A DNA stretch of 64,000 nt from contig CAYJLV010000002.1 of assembly GCA_964371405.1 (NCBI GenBank), positions 62,001 to 126,000 on the forward strand, in the 5' to 3' direction. Numbering within the stretch: the first letter of the stretch is position 1; each line of letters begins with the position of its first letter. Shown in pieces: positions 30,827-39,602 of the stretch. The position numbers were made by a program, and so were the translations under genes. The stretch is from JAMHWF01 sp964371405. GTDB lineage: Bacteria; Pseudomonadota; Gammaproteobacteria; Burkholderiales; Burkholderiaceae_C. The notes beneath the pieces were generated by a model, which ran no database searches, had not been told where the DNA came from, and worked only from the letters and a program-made list of their open reading frames with translations.

Positions 30827-32395
30827 ATGAAGTATCGAGATCTGCGCGAATTCATGGAAGCGTTGGAACGCCTCGGCGAACTGCGCCGCGTGGCGGAGCC
30901 AGTGTCGGTGCGTCTCGAAACGACAGTGCTCAGTCACCGGGTGCTTGTGGCGGGCGGGCCGGCACTGCTGCTGACGGCAACAAATGGTTACAAGGCCGAA
31001 CCGTCCATCCCCGTGTTGGCGAACCTGTTCGGCACACCGCGCCGCGTCGCTCTCGGCATGGGCGCCGACGATCCCGCCGAGCTGCGCGATGTGGGCCTCC
31101 TGCTCGCCAACCTGAAGGAGCCCGAGCCGCCGAAGGGCCTGGCCGACACCGGCAAGCTGCTGCGCATGGCGCGCGCCGTGTGGGACATGAAGCCGGCGAC
31201 GGTGCGGCGCGCACCCTGCCAGCAGGTCGTGCACGAAGGCACGGACATCGACCTCGCGACGCTGCCGGTACAGACCTGCTGGACTGGCGACGCCGGGCCG
31301 CTGATCACCTGGGGCCTCGTCATCACGCGCGGCCCGCAGAACGTGGCGCGACCGCGCAGCCGGCAGAACCTGGGCATCTATCGGCAGCAGGTGATCGGGC
31401 CGCGCCAGGTCATCATGCGCTGGCTCGCGCACCGCGGCGGCGCGCTCGACTTCCGCGACTTCGCGCTGGCGCACCCGGGCGAACCATTCCCGATCGCCGT
31501 TGCGCTCGGCGCCGACCCGGCCACGATCCTCGGCGCCGTGACGCCGGTGCCCGACTCGCTGTCTGAATATCAGTTCGCCGGCCTGCTGCGCGGCAGCCGC
31601 ACGGAAGTCGTCGACACCTCGGTCGGCGAGGGGCCGACGAAGCTGCAGGCACCGGCCGGCGCCGAATTCGTGCTCGAAGGCCGCATCCCGGTCGCCGCGC
31701 GCGGCTACACCGGCGTCAGCGAACACGGCGTGCCGTTGCGTGAGGTGCGGGGCTACTTGCATGCGCTCGAAGGACCGTTCGGCGATCACACGGGGTATTA
31801 CAACGAGCAGGATTGGTTCCCGGTGTTCGAGATCGAGCGCCTGACGCACCGCGAGCAGCCGATCTACCACTCGACCTACACCGGCAAGCCGCCCGACGAG
31901 CCGGCCGTCCTCGGCGTCGCGCTCAACGAAGTCTTCGTGCCGATCCTGCAGAAGCAGTTTCCCGAGATCGCCGACTTCTACCTGCCGCCCGAGGGCTGCA
32001 GCTATCGCATGGCGCTGATCTCGATCAGGAAGAGCTATCCCGGCCACGCCAAGCGCCTGATGTTCGGCTTGTGGAGCTTCCTGCGCCAGTTCATGTACAC
32101 CAAGTTCATCGTCGTCACCGACGACGACGTCGACATCCGGCATTGGCCCGACGTCGTCTGGGCGATCACGACGCGCGTCGACCCGGTGCGCGACACGACG
32201 CTGGTCGAGAACACGCCGATCGACTATCTCGACTTCGCGTCGCCCGTCAGCGGGCTCGGCGGCAAGATGGGCATCGACGCGACGAACAAGTGGCCGGGCG
32301 AAACCAGCCGCGAATGGGGTCGCCCGATCGCGGTGGACGCCGAGGTCGAGCGCCGCGTCACTGCACTGTTCGACGCCGTGATGGCAGGCCGCTGA
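30827..32395 (+). CDS. ubiD: UbiD-family prenylated-FMN decarboxylase
   Basis: The 522-residue protein has the UbiD fold landmarks MKYRDLREFMEALERLGEL, NLGIYRQQVIG, EFVLEGRIPVAARGYTGVSEHGVP (residues of the prFMN/Mn site) and EDPLRxD-like motifs in ITTRVDPVRDT. It decarboxylates 3-polyprenyl-4-hydroxybenzoate in ubiquinone synthesis and needs prFMN from UbiX. Length and N-terminus fit the E. coli-type enzyme. It is monocistronic; the next element is a candidate small RNA, then the island boundary. Confidence 0.93.
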   Translation: MKYRDLREFMEALERLGELRRVAEPVSVRLETTVLSHRVLVAGGPALLLTATNGYKAEPSIPVLANLFGTPRRVALGMGADDPAELRDVGLLLANLKEPEPPKGLADTGKLLRMARAVWDMKPATVRRAPCQQVVHEGTDIDLATLPVQTCWTGDAGPLITWGLVITRGPQNVARPRSRQNLGIYRQQVIGPRQVIMRWLAHRGGALDFRDFALAHPGEPFPIAVALGADPATILGAVTPVPDSLSEYQFAGLLRGSRTEVVDTSVGEGPTKLQAPAGAEFVLEGRIPVAARGYTGVSEHGVPLREVRGYLHALEGPFGDHTGYYNEQDWFPVFEIERLTHREQPIYHSTYTGKPPDEPAVLGVALNEVFVPILQKQFPEIADFYLPPEGCSYRMALISIRKSYPGHAKRLMFGLWSFLRQFMYTKFIVVTDDDVDIRHWPDVVWAITTRVDPVRDTTLVENTPIDYLDFASPVSGLGGKMGIDATNKWPGETSREWGRPIAVDAEVERRVTALFDAVMAGR

Positions 32396-32406
32396 GTACG
32401 TCGGCC

Positions 32407-32435
32407 TTGAACTTTGGTGAGCGGTGGGCTATTGT
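32407..32435 (+). promoter_or_regulatory. Sigma-70-like promoter of the candidate small RNA
   Basis: TTGAAC (32407-32412) and TATTGT (32430-32435) are separated by exactly 17 nt, each matching 4 of 6 consensus positions. Predicted start is near 32442. The promoter begins 12 nt after the ubiD stop. Confidence 0.5.
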
Positions 32436-32441
32436 GGAGAC

Positions 32442-32563
32442 GCCTGTATGCAGGTAAATCCATGGCGCAGTCACTGCGCGCCAGGAGCCCCGGGCCCAGT
32501 TGCTCCGGAGCCCCACGTGGCATAGCCACAGACCCCTCCCGTCGCAAGGCGCGGAGGGGTTTT
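32442..32563 (+). ncRNA. Candidate small RNA between ubiD and the island
   Basis: About 122 nt lie between a spaced sigma-70-like promoter and a perfect intrinsic terminator. The segment is dense in hairpins: CCTG/CAGG, GGCGCAG/CTGCGC and GTGGC/GCCAC. It has several GGA triplets near hairpins (AGGAGCC, CGGAGCC). No known RNA family was recognised. A 42-codon frame (ATG 32462, TGA 32588-32590) also crosses it and runs into the island repeat, so a small peptide cannot be excluded. Confidence 0.45.
32532..32563 (+). terminator. Rho-independent terminator
   Basis: ACCCCTCC (32532-32539) pairs perfectly with GGAGGGGT (32553-32560) around a 13-nt loop, followed directly by TTTC. It ends the candidate small RNA, or ubiD read-through, 5 bp before the island repeat. 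Confidence 0.75.
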
Positions 32564-32567
32564 CATT

Positions 32568-32595
32568 GGCCGACGGCCTTTTACCCCTGATGCCC
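32568..32595 (+). repeat. Left copy of 28-bp island-boundary inverted repeat
   Basis: This sequence matches the reverse complement of 56142-56169 at 27 of 28 positions (single difference at the fifth base). The shared core includes TTTTACCCCTGATGCCC. Similarity stops abruptly on both sides. The copies point inward like terminal inverted repeats and enclose the whole accessory region. No target duplication was found next to them. Confidence 0.8.
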
Positions 32596-32842
32596 AACGC
32601 TAAACCGATCGTTGGCCCGAAGCCGACAAGCTGCCCTTCGCTAGTGGTTAGCTGCTGCCCGACCTAGTTAAATCAATCACTTAGACACGGTCTGGTCGGG
32701 TTCGGTGGGGGCAGCCTCCGCTGTCGACGAGGTTTCGCGTGTCGTAGAACGACCCAGGAACTCACTTTGAATGCGACGAGCGATGCCTCTCGGCCTGCAA
32801 GCGAGGATGCGTTGCGTCCGGCTCAAGCTGCCCGATTGCCAG
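32596..32842. other. Non-coding island margin
   Basis: Nothing recognisable is encoded here. A CCAACG/CGTTGG hairpin lies at about 32593-32615, and the 11-mer GCCCAACGCTA recurs near 33350. No recombinase or tRNA fragment was seen. Confidence 0.5.
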
Positions 32843-33223
32843 CTACGACTGAGCAAATCCCTCGGCCGTCCTCTTAACTGATGCAAACCGGCGTTGCTGC
32901 AGCGCAGAAAGCGGCGTAACTGCCCCCAACGATGCCTTCGGCGTTGTGAAGAAAAGCCACTTGGAAAGGTCGTCGACGCCCGCGAGAAGCTTGACCACAT
33001 CAGCAAGATGGCGCCTCTCGTACGCCTCGTCAAGAAAGAAGCTTGGGTAGAGCTTGGACCCATCCTTGAGCACAAAGAACAAACGACCCGCAGCAACGGA
33101 CTTGCCGATCGCCTGAGGAGAACTTGCCATGCGACGTACAAACTCCGATTCGGGCACCAGATGAGGAGTCAATTGCGCGCCAAGCATGAACGTCATGATG
33201 CAGCAAACACTCGATCCCGTCAC
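32843..33223 (-). CDS. MbcA/ParS/Xre-type toxin-binding-domain protein, likely antitoxin-related
   Basis: The 126-residue protein has RLFFVLKDGSKLYPSFFLDE and then WLFFTTPKASLGAVTPLSAL, which resembles the C-terminal toxin-binding domain of MbcA/ParS/Xre antitoxins (usual pattern WL..PN..LGG.TPLELL). An upstream DNA-binding domain is not obvious. ATG 33196 (MTFMLGAQ) is an alternative start. A RES-type toxin partner would be expected, but none adjoins it. It is the last gene of the minus-strand defence series. Base composition is lower in GC than the flanking chromosome. Confidence 0.6.
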   Translation of the reverse strand: MTGSSVCCIMTFMLGAQLTPHLVPESEFVRRMASSPQAIGKSVAAGRLFFVLKDGSKLYPSFFLDEAYERRHLADVVKLLAGVDDLSKWLFFTTPKASLGAVTPLSALQQRRFASVKRTAEGFAQS

Positions 33224-33387
33224 GCCGCACCTATCGATCCGCCCTGAGAATCTGAGAACTCCAAAGTGTGGGCGATCTGGGTGAGCCCGCGTGGGCCGAG
33301 AGCTTCTACCGAACCTCCGCTACGGCAGCTGTGGGTGAGTCACTCCGCCCAACGCTAGGCGGACCCCATTCGCGAAGCCACGAAAAG

Positions 33388-34236
33388 TCACAACACCGGC
33401 GCCTTGGCCGAGTCCCCAGCAAGCATTCGCTCAGCCTGCTGTGTAAGCGTCAACGCCTTGGAAAGCGACTCACTGCTGATTTCGTTTCCATGCAAGAACC
33501 AAACTTCCACCAAACGCTCACCCATTGCATGTGGAAGCCCGAATTCTTCTTCTAACACCTGCACGCACTGGGTTGGGTCAAGTTCGGTGTGCCGGCCCGA
33601 CACCATATGCAAGAATTTCTTTAGAGATCGAGCCTGTGCTGCGAACGACTGCACAACTTTGCGGCGAGCCAGCACCTCAGCCTTATCAAGTTTACAGACT
33701 CGAATTACGGCATCGCCCTCATGGGTTCGCCTCTCATAGAGCCAATGTTCCGTGATGCGAATGTGGTCCGAATACGCATGAAAATGGGGGTGAACCCAAA
33801 GAAACGAGTCACCGCTGCCGGGATAGGCTGTGTTCCAGTCCGGTCGAATGAGCAGTGGATCGAAGCTTCCTTTATTGGTATTGCACTGCTTGCACGTAAC
33901 GACCAAGTTTCTCCACTCGTAGGCGAACTGCCAATATCCAATAGTCTGTCGACGATCGGCAAAGGCGTTGCTGGTGCACTTCCGGGAGTCACAATGGGCC
34001 GAAATTTCCTTTGGCAGTACGTGGTCAAGTTCGCGAAGGCCACCCTGATCACCCCCGATCGAACACTGACAGTACGCACAGCGGTACCGCTGCGCCATCA
34101 TGAGAGTCGAACGAAGCGCTACAACCGGTGGCAGGCTCGTATCCCATCCTTCAGCCACAACAACTGAGAGTGCCTGACGAACCGCGTCAGGAATCGATTC
34201 GGCCGGGATTTGCTCACATAACAGCCTGTCGATCAT
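33388..34236 (-). CDS. ptuB: PtuB-like HNH endonuclease (Septu)
   Basis: The 282-residue protein has an HNH/McrA-type zinc nuclease core: CAYCQ, RELDHVLPK (catalytic His) and NLVVTCKQCNTNKG. It overlaps the upstream SMC/ABC-like ATPase gene by 4 nt (ATGA), the arrangement of the two-gene Septu antiphage system. PtuB cuts DNA or RNA when the PtuA oligomer senses phage. No reverse transcriptase is adjacent, so a retron version (Ec78-like) is not supported. AT-richer than the chromosome. Confidence 0.85.
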   Translation of the reverse strand: MIDRLLCEQIPAESIPDAVRQALSVVVAEGWDTSLPPVVALRSTLMMAQRYRCAYCQCSIGGDQGGLRELDHVLPKEISAHCDSRKCTSNAFADRRQTIGYWQFAYEWRNLVVTCKQCNTNKGSFDPLLIRPDWNTAYPGSGDSFLWVHPHFHAYSDHIRITEHWLYERRTHEGDAVIRVCKLDKAEVLARRKVVQSFAAQARSLKKFLHMVSGRHTELDPTQCVQVLEEEFGLPHAMGERLVEVWFLHGNEISSESLSKALTLTQQAERMLAGDSAKAPVL

Positions 34237-35681
34237 GAGTCTTCAGGCTTTGGGTTAGAAACGTTCGCGACTTCTTCTGCAATCGCGTCAACGACGCTTC
34301 GCATTGGGTCGTGGGCGGGAAATCTTTCAACGTCAGCCAGTAAGGTCGGAACAAGCTCGGACAACTCTTGTGCATTGTCTGAAACTCCAACCCTCACCAA
34401 ACTCAAAGCGAGGTCAGCGCGCTCCAGGAAACCAGGTGCCCTCGTGGACAGCAACCCGAAGTAGTGCTCGTAAACGTCCGACGAAGTCCAACCAAACGTA
34501 GAGTCCAAACGAGTCGATAAGATCGCAGGCGTATCGGCCGAGACCAGGCCCGATCTTGACATCAACGAGACGCTACCCTGAGCCTCAGTGACCCCCGAGG
34601 CGATGAGCGGGGAGTGCGTAGCCAGAACAACATGGCAGGACCTTCTGCCGATCAATGTGGAGTTCAGACATCGAATGAAGTCGAGCTGCCATTCGGGGTG
34701 AAGGCTATTCTCTGGCTCGTCAATGAGGACGAGGCAATCATCCTCAGCCTCCAAGGCGACTCCGGAGATGCTGGTGAGCCAGTTCCACTGGCCTGAACTT
34801 AAGTCGTCGCCTACGATCCAGGCACCGGTCTGGCGTTGGAAGCTGAGGCCAGATACCTCGGCAAGTCCCAGTGCCAGGACGCATCGCCAGTCGGTGATTG
34901 TCGGAAGCAAGCCCGGCTCATGCTCTTCAACCTCAAGATTGAAGGCGACCTTTCCCTCACTCAGCGCTGCCAGTGCCTTTAGCAGTTTCTCCTGGCCGTT
35001 GCTCCCGGTAGCCCACTCGACAAAACTCTTCAACTCACTCTTGTGGCCATCGAAAGGCAAGGGGCTATATGGGATGTTCGGAAGTCCGGACTTAAGTTGC
35101 TTCAAACGCTCCAGCAGCGCCGACTGCGAGATCGGGTGATTCTTCAGCTTCTTCTCGTTCAGGTCAGGCGTTCGAGTCAGGCGATAGCCGACACGCTGGA
35201 ACAAGTTCAACTGGGTGAAAGCTGTACTGAGTTGCTCTGCCCGATCTGTCATTGACCTAGCGTGCCGTAGGAGCAGTGCGGCCAGTATTCGTTCACTCTG
35301 TCCGGCGCCAACAACCCCATTCGGCGCACGCTGGCCAAGATAGACGTAAGCCTCAAGGTCATAGCGGGTCGGCTTCTTTCGGGCAAATCCGGGGACACCA
35401 CCTCGCGGAAAGCGATCCAACGGCGTTCCCGAAAGCGCAATTACCTTGGACACGCCTTCCAGCGCGCGCTGGGCAATGAGCGGGGCCCGACCCTTGAAAA
35501 GAACCTTGTCGCTACCCAGCGCGAAATCGGTAAGTCCTCTGAGCAGAAGGCTCTTGCCGCTGCCATTCACGCCGATGAATACGCTTATCCAATTGCCTAC
35601 GAATCCTTCGGGAGGATTGGCAATGAAGAACGGACTGACAAAGGGCCCGCTTCTGAGAAGCAGCTCTCTCAGTATTGGCAT
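34233..35681 (-). CDS. ptuA: PtuA-like ATPase (Septu)
   Basis: This 482-residue ABC/SMC-like ATPase has Walker A FIGVNGSGKSLLLRGL, ABC signature DDLSSGQWNW, Walker B LVLIDEPENSLHPEWQ and switch His LATHSPLIAS. The about 200 residues between Walker A and the signature fit the PtuA helical insertion. In Septu systems PtuA forms a ring that holds PtuB and responds to infection and nucleotide depletion. Start ATG 35681; 117 nt separate it from mcrC, room for a promoter. Confidence 0.85.
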   Translation of the reverse strand: MPILRELLLRSGPFVSPFFIANPPEGFVGNWISVFIGVNGSGKSLLLRGLTDFALGSDKVLFKGRAPLIAQRALEGVSKVIALSGTPLDRFPRGGVPGFARKKPTRYDLEAYVYLGQRAPNGVVGAGQSERILAALLLRHARSMTDRAEQLSTAFTQLNLFQRVGYRLTRTPDLNEKKLKNHPISQSALLERLKQLKSGLPNIPYSPLPFDGHKSELKSFVEWATGSNGQEKLLKALAALSEGKVAFNLEVEEHEPGLLPTITDWRCVLALGLAEVSGLSFQRQTGAWIVGDDLSSGQWNWLTSISGVALEAEDDCLVLIDEPENSLHPEWQLDFIRCLNSTLIGRRSCHVVLATHSPLIASGVTEAQGSVSLMSRSGLVSADTPAILSTRLDSTFGWTSSDVYEHYFGLLSTRAPGFLERADLALSLVRVGVSDNAQELSELVPTLLADVERFPAHDPMRSVVDAIAEEVANVSNPKPEDS

Positions 35682-35798
35682 CTGCCCTTACTCACTGTCG
35701 CGAGGTGTCTTAGGGCGTCGGGTATGGTCTTACCCTGCAAGCTCTTTCGAACGAACTTTGCCTGTACCGAATCCATTTATTGCCCCCTGACCGTTCGG

Positions 35799-37103
35799 CT
35801 ATGCAGCCGTTCGGAAGATGGTATCAAAGGGCCCAGCCAGCGGAGCCCTAAAGATTCGGGTCTTCAGGCAGAAGGGAACAACCCATAGACGTAGGCCCGG
35901 TGCATGCGGGAAATCGAAAACGGGTAGCGCCTGCTCGAACACCTCCGTCGATGGGTAGACCAGCACGACATCGCCTTTGGCCTTCAGGTAGCTTTGACCG
36001 TACGCCTGAAGTTGATAGAAGTCAGCCTGTGCCAGCCCGTACTTGTCCGTGCCGTTGGCCTTGCGGCCATCGATCAGCTTCCACTTGGTGTCTAGGACGA
36101 GGCGTTCGCCCGCCCCGTCGCTCACCAGGAGATCAGGCTTGAGACGGAACCAGTCGTCGCCCTGATGGCGAACCAGGTGGTGTAGCCGAGCCTGCGTCTT
36201 AAGTACCAGCGGCTGCTGCAGTTGCTGGGCCAGATGCTTCGCCACGAAGGCTTCGAACAGCGCCTCCATCGGGAACAGCATCGAAGGCGCGTCGTTGGCA
36301 CCCGCACCTGTGAGAGGTGATTCCTCTTGCAGGATCAACCGCGCCCAGGCAACTGCATCCGAATAGTGGCTCATGCCTCGGTCGAAGCGAACCCTTTGCA
36401 GGTCCTCGCGAACCTGCGTAGACGGGGGCACATCGGCGAATACAAAGACCAACTCACGCGCAAGGCGCTGGTTCAGCTCTGACACGGTGACGCCGAGCAC
36501 CTTCCTCAGCGCTGCGTGCAGCAGGCGGTTTTCGGGGCGATTGGGCGAGAACTCATCGTGGTCAGTGAAGAAGCGATCTGGCCGCTGCAGGTTCTGCCTC
36601 AACTGCTGGGAGACAAGCAGCTTGCCACGCAATGCGAAGAGGTTCGATTGCTCCGCGACGTAGTCGCGGCGAAGACCTCGCTTCACAACATGCTCAACGG
36701 CCGCAAGGAACTCGGCGATGAACACTTCCAGGAGTGGCATCCTCGTCGCCAGCAGGTGTGCGCTGTCGGTACGGATATGCCGGAATCCCGGAAAGCACTT
36801 CAGCATGTCGATCAACAGCCGTCGGGCCTCAGGTGGCCCGCCTTCGATCTCACGCCCCAGCTTCGGAAGGACTTCGAGCTGAAAGCCGTTCGGGCTGCGC
36901 ATCACGCCAACGAAGCTGGTGACCTGTACCACCCGGCGCCCTCGGCGCTGTGTGAGTCGCAACCACGCAGCTTCACCGCGTTCTGCTGTCTGAAGACAGA
37001 TGCTTTCCAACCACGCAAAGACCTCGGGGGGCACTTCGGTCACTCCCGCACCGGCCCCAAACGGTGCCACCGCGTCAAACTCGAAGATGGTTGCGCCGCG
37101 CAT
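35799..37103 (-). CDS. mcrC: McrC-like nuclease subunit of McrBC restriction
   Basis: The 434-residue protein has the McrC beta-rich N-terminal domain and a C-terminal PD-(D/E)xK nuclease core (RLKPDLLVSDG ... LVLDTKWKLID). The YGLAQADFYQLQAYGQSYL helix follows. With the McrB GTPase upstream (19 nt gap) it would cleave DNA carrying modified cytosines. The length exceeds E. coli McrC by nearly 90 residues, mostly in the N-terminal half, as in the wider McrC family. Confidence 0.9.
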   Translation of the reverse strand: MRGATIFEFDAVAPFGAGAGVTEVPPEVFAWLESICLQTAERGEAAWLRLTQRRGRRVVQVTSFVGVMRSPNGFQLEVLPKLGREIEGGPPEARRLLIDMLKCFPGFRHIRTDSAHLLATRMPLLEVFIAEFLAAVEHVVKRGLRRDYVAEQSNLFALRGKLLVSQQLRQNLQRPDRFFTDHDEFSPNRPENRLLHAALRKVLGVTVSELNQRLARELVFVFADVPPSTQVREDLQRVRFDRGMSHYSDAVAWARLILQEESPLTGAGANDAPSMLFPMEALFEAFVAKHLAQQLQQPLVLKTQARLHHLVRHQGDDWFRLKPDLLVSDGAGERLVLDTKWKLIDGRKANGTDKYGLAQADFYQLQAYGQSYLKAKGDVVLVYPSTEVFEQALPVFDFPHAPGLRLWVVPFCLKTRIFRAPLAGPFDTIFRTAA

Positions 37104-37122
37104 GCAGAAGCTTGGGTGTCGA

Positions 37123-39513
37123 CTACACGTCGAGATCGTAGATGCCGACGTACGCGGCCGGCGCCGCGAACGCTTCGTCGCTCAGGGCATATCGGCGTTT
37201 CGTTGCGTACGAGTCGAGCTCGTGCTCCGCCCCAAAAAGGCCGGCCAAGTCGCCATCCTGGTCTTCTCTCACCACGACGAACCGGGCAGCTTCGGGCTTC
37301 TGGTTGTCGGCCAGGACGAGTCTGATCTTCTGCCAATCCTCGAAGAAGTACTCCTCCAGCAAGGGCAGCAGCCGATGACGGAAGATTTCCCCCAGTGCGG
37401 CGAATCGCGTCGGGCCATCCGGCACTCCCGCCAGCGGTGTGAAGTACGCATGGCCGATGGTGTGGTCGCGGTCGTATAGCGCCTCGACACGTGCGTTGAT
37501 CCGTCCGAGCATCCGCGAGATGTCGATGACATCTTCTCCAACTGTCACCTTCAGTCCGTACAACGGGGCGCCGACGATGTCGCGGACATCCGGCATGCGT
37601 GCGATGAAGTCGAATCGTCTGCGAAGCGCCGTGTCCACCAGCGCAAGCGACCGGTCGGCGGTGTTCATGGTGCCGATCAGGTCGACGTTGGCGGGCACCG
37701 AGAACACTTCACCCGAGTATGTGAGCTTCACCGCCACGGGCGGCTTGGCGCCGTTCATGGGGTCGCGCTTGTCGACCTCGATCAGCGTGATCAGCTCGCC
37801 GAAAATCTTGCTGATGTTCCCCCGGTTGATTTCGTCGATCACCATCGCGAACTGCTGGTCAGGCGCTAGCCTGGCCTTCCGGCACAGTTCTTTGAAAGCA
37901 CCTTCTCTAATCTCGTACCGAACCTGACCGGATTCCTGCTCCGTGTCGAGCACCGGACGTAAGCCCTCGACGAACTCTTCATAGCCATAAGACTGGTGGA
38001 AGGTCACGAACGAGTAGCGCTCGATCCGTTCGTCCTTGCCGCCGGGGCCACGCCGAATCGTATCGACGAGGGTGACGATGGGCTGCAATTGCTCTTTCCA
38101 GTTGCCAGCCAGTTGCCACATGGAGTCTGCGGACTTATCAAAGATCAGCGGCTCCATCCGCCCCTTCACCTTGACTGTCTTCGACTCCTCCAGAGCGTGC
38201 TGTTGCAGGGTGCCCCAGATCGTCTGGTGGATGTTCTTCGTCCGTGATTTCGCTGCGATCACTGCCTTGATGAAGGGGTGGTCGACGATTTGTGCGACCT
38301 TGGCAGGGCCCTTGATGTCGTAGAGGGTTGCCGCCAGCGCCTCCCACCAAGTCACCGAGCCAAACTCGTCGGCAATCCGCTGCGCGGCCCACTCCGCCGC
38401 GTCGCCGGTCACCACTTCATGCGTGTACTGGTCGGCAAGCAATTGCTGGAGCTGATAGGTCTTGCCGGTGCCAGGCGGCCCGTAGTAGATGCGGTTGATC
38501 GGCGCCCGCCGCGTGGTCAGCGTGGCCTCCTCGGCGTCGTCCGCATCGTCGCCAGGCTCGACGGGGTCTTCGCTCAACTGGTCGGGCCACAGGCCCGGAC
38601 GCTCGGCGTCCAGCACCAGCCACGAGTCCAGCGTCGTACGCTCGGCCTGAACGGCGGTATCGACCGCCGTCACCAGGTCGTCGGTCAATGGCTGGCGCTC
38701 GAACTTGGGCTGGCTGCCCGTGGCGCGCAACCATGAGAGCTTTCGCGTGCGTCGGCCACGCACGATGCCAAGGACACCGACGGCGCGCTCCTGCCCCGGG
38801 TTCTTGCGACCGAACCGTACCTGGATGCCCTTGCCCATGTGCCACCAGTCGTAGCCGGCGTCGTGGACTGAGCGAGCGAGTCGACAGAACAGCGCTGCAT
38901 CGGCGGTCGTCCAGGTATCAATGAAGGCCTTGAACGCTGGCTTGCTTGAAAAGCGCTTCAATAGGTCTTCGTCGCTCAGGCGAACTGCAAGGCCAAGCCT
39001 CGCCACCACGTCGGTGTACCGCAGCTTGAAGCCCCGAATGGCGTTCACGCTCCACTCGACAAGTTCGGCGAGCGATTTTTCGAGGCCTTCTGCCTTCGAC
39101 AACTTGCCCAGAATCGGCGAAGAGTTGTCGAACGCACCTCGTACCGTCATGTACTGCTTGCGCTTGGGGTCGCTGTCGTCCAGGCCGACAGTGTCGATCT
39201 TGACGATGAAGCCCTCGGCGTAGTCGATGCCGACCGTGTAGGCCAGCTCCTTCGGCGAATCCGCCGTTGGGTAGATTCGAGCCCAGTTGTAGGGTGCGAA
39301 ATTGTTGCCCTGATTCGTCGGCCGCTTGCGCACCTCGACGCGCCCCTGCGGGAACAAGCGCTTTTGAACTTCATTCGCCCAGGCCTCGGTTACGGCGTAC
39401 GCGGCCTCCAGGTCCTCGTAGGCCCGGTTCTGCTCAGGGTTCGACTTGTCCCGAGCCTGTCCGCGCCACTTGTCGAGCAGCTTGAAGTGGTCGCTGGTGA
39501 AGTAGGTGGCCAT
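37123..39513 (-). CDS. mcrB: McrB-like GTPase with unrecognised N-terminal sensor domain
   Basis: The 796-residue protein has a C-terminal AAA+ GTPase domain with GPPGTGKTYQLQQLL (about residue 356), FVTFHQSYGYEEFVEGLRP, VIDEINRGNISKIFGELI and the McrB hallmark GTMNTADRSLALVDTALRRRF. The first about 340 residues form a separate domain beginning MATYFTSDHFKLLDKWRG. It is not the E. coli DUF3578-type modified-base reader, and I do not recognise it; it probably defines target specificity. ATG 39513 is chosen; GTG 39537 adds 8 residues. It forms an operon with mcrC. Confidence 0.87.
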   Translation of the reverse strand: MATYFTSDHFKLLDKWRGQARDKSNPEQNRAYEDLEAAYAVTEAWANEVQKRLFPQGRVEVRKRPTNQGNNFAPYNWARIYPTADSPKELAYTVGIDYAEGFIVKIDTVGLDDSDPKRKQYMTVRGAFDNSSPILGKLSKAEGLEKSLAELVEWSVNAIRGFKLRYTDVVARLGLAVRLSDEDLLKRFSSKPAFKAFIDTWTTADAALFCRLARSVHDAGYDWWHMGKGIQVRFGRKNPGQERAVGVLGIVRGRRTRKLSWLRATGSQPKFERQPLTDDLVTAVDTAVQAERTTLDSWLVLDAERPGLWPDQLSEDPVEPGDDADDAEEATLTTRRAPINRIYYGPPGTGKTYQLQQLLADQYTHEVVTGDAAEWAAQRIADEFGSVTWWEALAATLYDIKGPAKVAQIVDHPFIKAVIAAKSRTKNIHQTIWGTLQQHALEESKTVKVKGRMEPLIFDKSADSMWQLAGNWKEQLQPIVTLVDTIRRGPGGKDERIERYSFVTFHQSYGYEEFVEGLRPVLDTEQESGQVRYEIREGAFKELCRKARLAPDQQFAMVIDEINRGNISKIFGELITLIEVDKRDPMNGAKPPVAVKLTYSGEVFSVPANVDLIGTMNTADRSLALVDTALRRRFDFIARMPDVRDIVGAPLYGLKVTVGEDVIDISRMLGRINARVEALYDRDHTIGHAYFTPLAGVPDGPTRFAALGEIFRHRLLPLLEEYFFEDWQKIRLVLADNQKPEAARFVVVREDQDGDLAGLFGAEHELDSYATKRRYALSDEAFAAPAAYVGIYDLDV

Positions 39514-39602
39514 GCTCGTCAGTTTCTTTATTGACACTCGGGGAACTGGCTCTCGATCACATAGGCGCGATAAATTTCCTACACCGCATCAAGACATCGA
39601 CC

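Noticed and set aside
32358..32597. Minus-strand 79-codon frame across the candidate small RNA
   Set aside because: It has no family similarity and covers promoter, hairpins and terminator of the opposite strand, so it is likely spurious.
32592..32616. Integron attC-like GCCCAAC...CGTTGG hairpin
   Set aside because: The 3' core does not fit GTTRRRY, no integrase is present, and the second GCCCAACGCTA near 33350 is not part of an attC-like fold.
32677..33141. Second minus-strand frame overlapping the MbcA-like gene
   Set aside because: Ser/Arg-rich with no motif; it is an alternate-frame shadow of the neighbouring gene.
33388..35681. Retron (Ec78/Eco7-like) with PtuAB effectors
   Set aside because: No reverse transcriptase or ncRNA is next to the ATPase-HNH pair, so a stand-alone Septu is the simpler reading.
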